Below are positions 62,092 to 64,000 of a DNA stretch of 64,000 nucleotides, in pieces. The notes under the pieces were generated by a model. That model was not told the origin of the DNA. It was given only the letters and a program-made list of their open reading frames with translations, and did not search any database. Source of the DNA: Pseudomonadota bacterium (GTDB lineage: Bacteria > Pseudomonadota > Gammaproteobacteria > Burkholderiales > Nitrosomonadaceae). Both the position numbers and the translations under genes were made by a program. The first letter of the stretch is position 1. Every line of letters starts with the position of its first letter. Location of the stretch: positions 1-64,000 of the forward strand of contig JAFEGA010000001.1 in NCBI GenBank assembly GCA_018240285.1, in the 5' to 3' direction.

Positions 62092-63600
62092 CTAATCTTC
62101 CCGCCGTAACTGCGGAAACAAAATCACATCGCGAATACTGGGGCTGTCGGTCAACAGCATCACCAACCGGTCGATACCGATGCCTTCTCCGGCAGTCGGC
62201 GGCAGGCCGTATTCCAACGCGCGGATGTAGTCCGCGTCGTAGTGCATGGCTTCGTTATCTCCGGCATCCTTGGCTTTGGCTTGTTCCAGAAAGCGCGCGG
62301 CCTGGTCTTCCGGGTCGTTCAATTCGGAGAAGCCGTTGGCGATTTCGCGACCGGCGATATACAGCTCGAAGCGGTCGGTGATTTCGGTGTTGTTGTCGTT
62401 GCGCCGTGCCAACGGGGATACTTCCGCCGGATAGTCGACGATGAACGTGGGTTCGAACAGCAGATGCTCCGTGGTTTCGTCGAACAACGAGAGCTGCAAG
62501 CCGCCGATACCGTCTTTCGGGTTGTACGAGATGTTCAATGCTTGCAATTTGTTGATCAGAAAATCGCGGTCGTTCAGCTGCGCATCGGTGTATTCCGGAT
62601 GGAATTTCCGGATGGCTGCGGTGATGGTCAGGCGGGCAAACGGTTTCGCCAGGTCCATGGTTTTACCCTGATACGTGACTTCGGTCGTGCCCAGCACTTT
62701 TTGCGCGATTTGCGCCAGCATTTTCTCGGTGAAGTCCATCAGATACGTGAAATCCTGGTAAGCCTCGTAGAACTCCACCATGGTGAATTCCGGATTGTGC
62801 CGCGTGGAAATGCCCTCGTTGCGGAAATTGCGGTTGATTTCAAATACCTTTTCCATGCCGCCGACCACTAGCCGTTTCAGATACAGTTCCGGCGCGATGC
62901 GCAGGTACAGCGCCATGTCGAGGGCGTTGTGATGTGTGGAGAACGGCCGCGCCGTGGCGCCGCCGGGAATCGGGTGCATCATCGGGGTTTCGACTTCCAG
63001 ATAATCGTGCGCGACGAAAAATTCGCGCATCGCTTGGATAATTTTCGAGCGCGTCGTGAATACCTTGCGCGCTTCTTCGTTGGTGATCAAATCCAGATAA
63101 CGCTGGCGGTATTTTTGTTCCTGATCGGCCAGACCGTGGAATTTTTCCGGCAGCGGGCGCAGCGATTTGGTCAACAATTGCAAGCCGGTGACGCGGATCG
63201 ACAGCTCACCGGTTTTGGTTTTGAACAACGTGCCCTGCGCGCCGAAAATGTCGCCCAAGTCATGATGCTTGAACGCCGCATGCACGTCTGCGCCGGTGAG
63301 ATCATCCGAGATGTACAGTTGAATGCGTCCGCTCATGTCCTGGATCGTGGCGAAACTGGCCTTGCCCATGACGCGCTTGAGCATCATCCGCCCCGCCACC
63401 TTGACCGCAACCGGCGATTCTTCCAGTTGCTCCTTCGATAACGCATCGTACTGTTGATGCAATTCCGCCGCTAAATGTTCGCGCCGGAAAGTATTCGGGA
63501 AAGCGTTGCCCGCCTGCCGCCATTCAGCCAATTTGGCACGGCGTTCGGCAATGATTTGGTTTTCATCCTGGGGAGCGGCTGATGGATTTTCCTGGGTCAT
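62092..63600 (-). CDS. lysS: Lysyl-tRNA synthetase (class II)
   Basis: Charges tRNA-Lys. I start it at ATG 63600 ([21 protein letters not shown]), giving 502 residues like other class II enzymes; 35 further residues upstream are open but unlike the family. The N-terminal OB-fold anticodon domain (about 60-150) is followed by the catalytic domain with motif 1 ([14 protein letters not shown]), motif 2 ([20 protein letters not shown]) and motif 3 ([24 protein letters not shown]), listed in parts. A hydrophobic-free, normal enzyme. It is a HipA-class target type, but no link is shown. Confidence 0.97.
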   Translation of the reverse strand: MTQENPSAAPQDENQIIAERRAKLAEWRQAGNAFPNTFRREHLAAELHQQYDALSKEQLEESPVAVKVAGRMMLKRVMGKASFATIQDMSGRIQLYISDDLTGADVHAAFKHHDLGDIFGAQGTLFKTKTGELSIRVTGLQLLTKSLRPLPEKFHGLADQEQKYRQRYLDLITNEEARKVFTTRSKIIQAMREFFVAHDYLEVETPMMHPIPGGATARPFSTHHNALDMALYLRIAPELYLKRLVVGGMEKVFEINRNFRNEGISTRHNPEFTMVEFYEAYQDFTYLMDFTEKMLAQIAQKVLGTTEVTYQGKTMDLAKPFARLTITAAIRKFHPEYTDAQLNDRDFLINKLQALNISYNPKDGIGGLQLSLFDETTEHLLFEPTFIVDYPAEVSPLARRNDNNTEITDRFELYIAGREIANGFSELNDPEDQAARFLEQAKAKDAGDNEAMHYDADYIRALEYGLPPTAGEGIGIDRLVMLLTDSPSIRDVILFPQLRRED

Positions 63601-63740
63601 GTTCTTGTTTATGAAGGTTGGATCGGTTAATTGGAATGATTTTTCGCTAGGGCGCACATTATACGCTGTGTGCGGAAATTTCGTGACCGTTGCATGTGTT
63701 TCCAAGCTTTAAGTCATGCGCCGGATTGCGGCGGAAAATG

Positions 63741-64000
63741 TCAGTGCGCGACTTCAACCCGGTTACGGCCTTTATGTTTGGCTCGATAAAGCGCATCGTC
63801 GGCACGTTGCAGCAGTAAATGTTCATCCAATTCGGCTTCGTTCGAAGCGATGGCCACACCCAGGCTGATCGTGACCGGGATCGGTGATTGGCCGGTGTTA
63901 ATTGCTTCGGCGGCAATGGCGGCGCGGAATCTTTCCGCAGCTTTGATCGCACCTTCCTGGTTATATGGCGAGATAATTGCCAGAAACTCTTCGCCGCCGT
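63741..64000 (-). CDS. Diguanylate cyclase (GGDEF domain), C-terminal part
   Basis: The gene runs off the right edge. The visible 86 residues start at the active-site GGEEF (63985-63999, reading minus) and continue to the end of a GGDEF domain: AERFRAAIAAEAI, PVTISLGVAIAS and the terminal LLQRADDALYRAKHKGRNRVEV. The signature is intact, so it should make c-di-GMP. No RxxD inhibitory site is visible in the seen part. The sensory N-terminus is outside the window. Confidence 0.93.
   Translation of the reverse strand, partial: GGEEFLAIISPYNQEGAIKAAERFRAAIAAEAINTGQSPIPVTISLGVAIASNEAELDEHLLLQRADDALYRAKHKGRNRVEVAH

Overview
The window reads as chromosomal DNA of a flagellated Gram-negative bacterium. 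The gene content (queA-tgt-yajC-secD-secF, purM-purN-DUF3108, an AI-2E permease followed by hda, a flr/fli flagellar block, hopanoid genes) and moderate GC fit a betaproteobacterium, most likely Nitrosomonadales (Nitrosomonas-like). That placement is an inference from gene order and protein style, not a computed result.

Layout. 1-5957: end of an unseen gene, a terminator, then the minus-strand housekeeping block queA-tgt-yajC-secD-secF. 6067-6153: tRNA-Leu(CAA). 6131-13073: a compact integrative element of about 6.9 kb bounded by an imperfect copy of the tRNA 3' end. It holds a P4-type integrase, an AlpA-like regulator, two related Cys-rich small proteins, a primase-helicase, a 9-bp tandem repeat array that looks like an origin, an HGGXSTG protein and a secreted cargo protein, a layout like Gram-negative phage-inducible islands or P4-type satellites. 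13.1-13.97 kb: non-coding DNA with a DnaA-box pair and a short inverted-repeat element. 13971-19903: a four-gene operon (zinc-ribbon/TackOD1-like regulator, processive GT2 synthase, TolC-like protein fused to a TIM-barrel hydrolase-like domain, HlyD-like adaptor) that I read as an uncharacterised exopolysaccharide synthesis and export system. 20349-22202: ABC-F ATPase.

22.2-37.1 kb: flagellar basal body, switch and export genes. flrB-flrC-fliE run leftwards; fliF-G-H-I-J-K and fliL-M-N-O-P-Q-R run rightwards, separated by two abutting MITE-like elements. A 633-residue Ala-rich coiled-coil protein follows. 39.6-43.8 kb: acyl-AMP ligase, NAD-dependent epimerase/dehydratase, acyl carrier protein and serine-palmitoyltransferase-like enzyme. 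This is the gene set and order of the Caulobacter ceramide genes acsR-cerR-acpR-spt, so a bacterial sphingolipid pathway is likely. It lies close to hopanoid genes hpnH-hpnB-hpnM (46-48.9 kb), with a candidate hpnO at 54.5 kb, so the region is rich in membrane-lipid functions.

48.9-58.4 kb: rsmB, DUF3108 protein, purN, purM (minus strand), a papain-like peptidase, a small membrane protein, the hpnO-like aminotransferase, an AI-2E family permease, hda and a HAD phosphatase. 58.4-61.4 kb: three toxin-antitoxin modules (hipBA, a truncated toxin plus Xre antitoxin, parE-type toxin plus antitoxin) between two direct copies of a roughly 31-bp repeat. The end carries a one-TM hypothetical protein, lysS, and the C-terminal part of a GGEEF diguanylate cyclase cut by the window edge.
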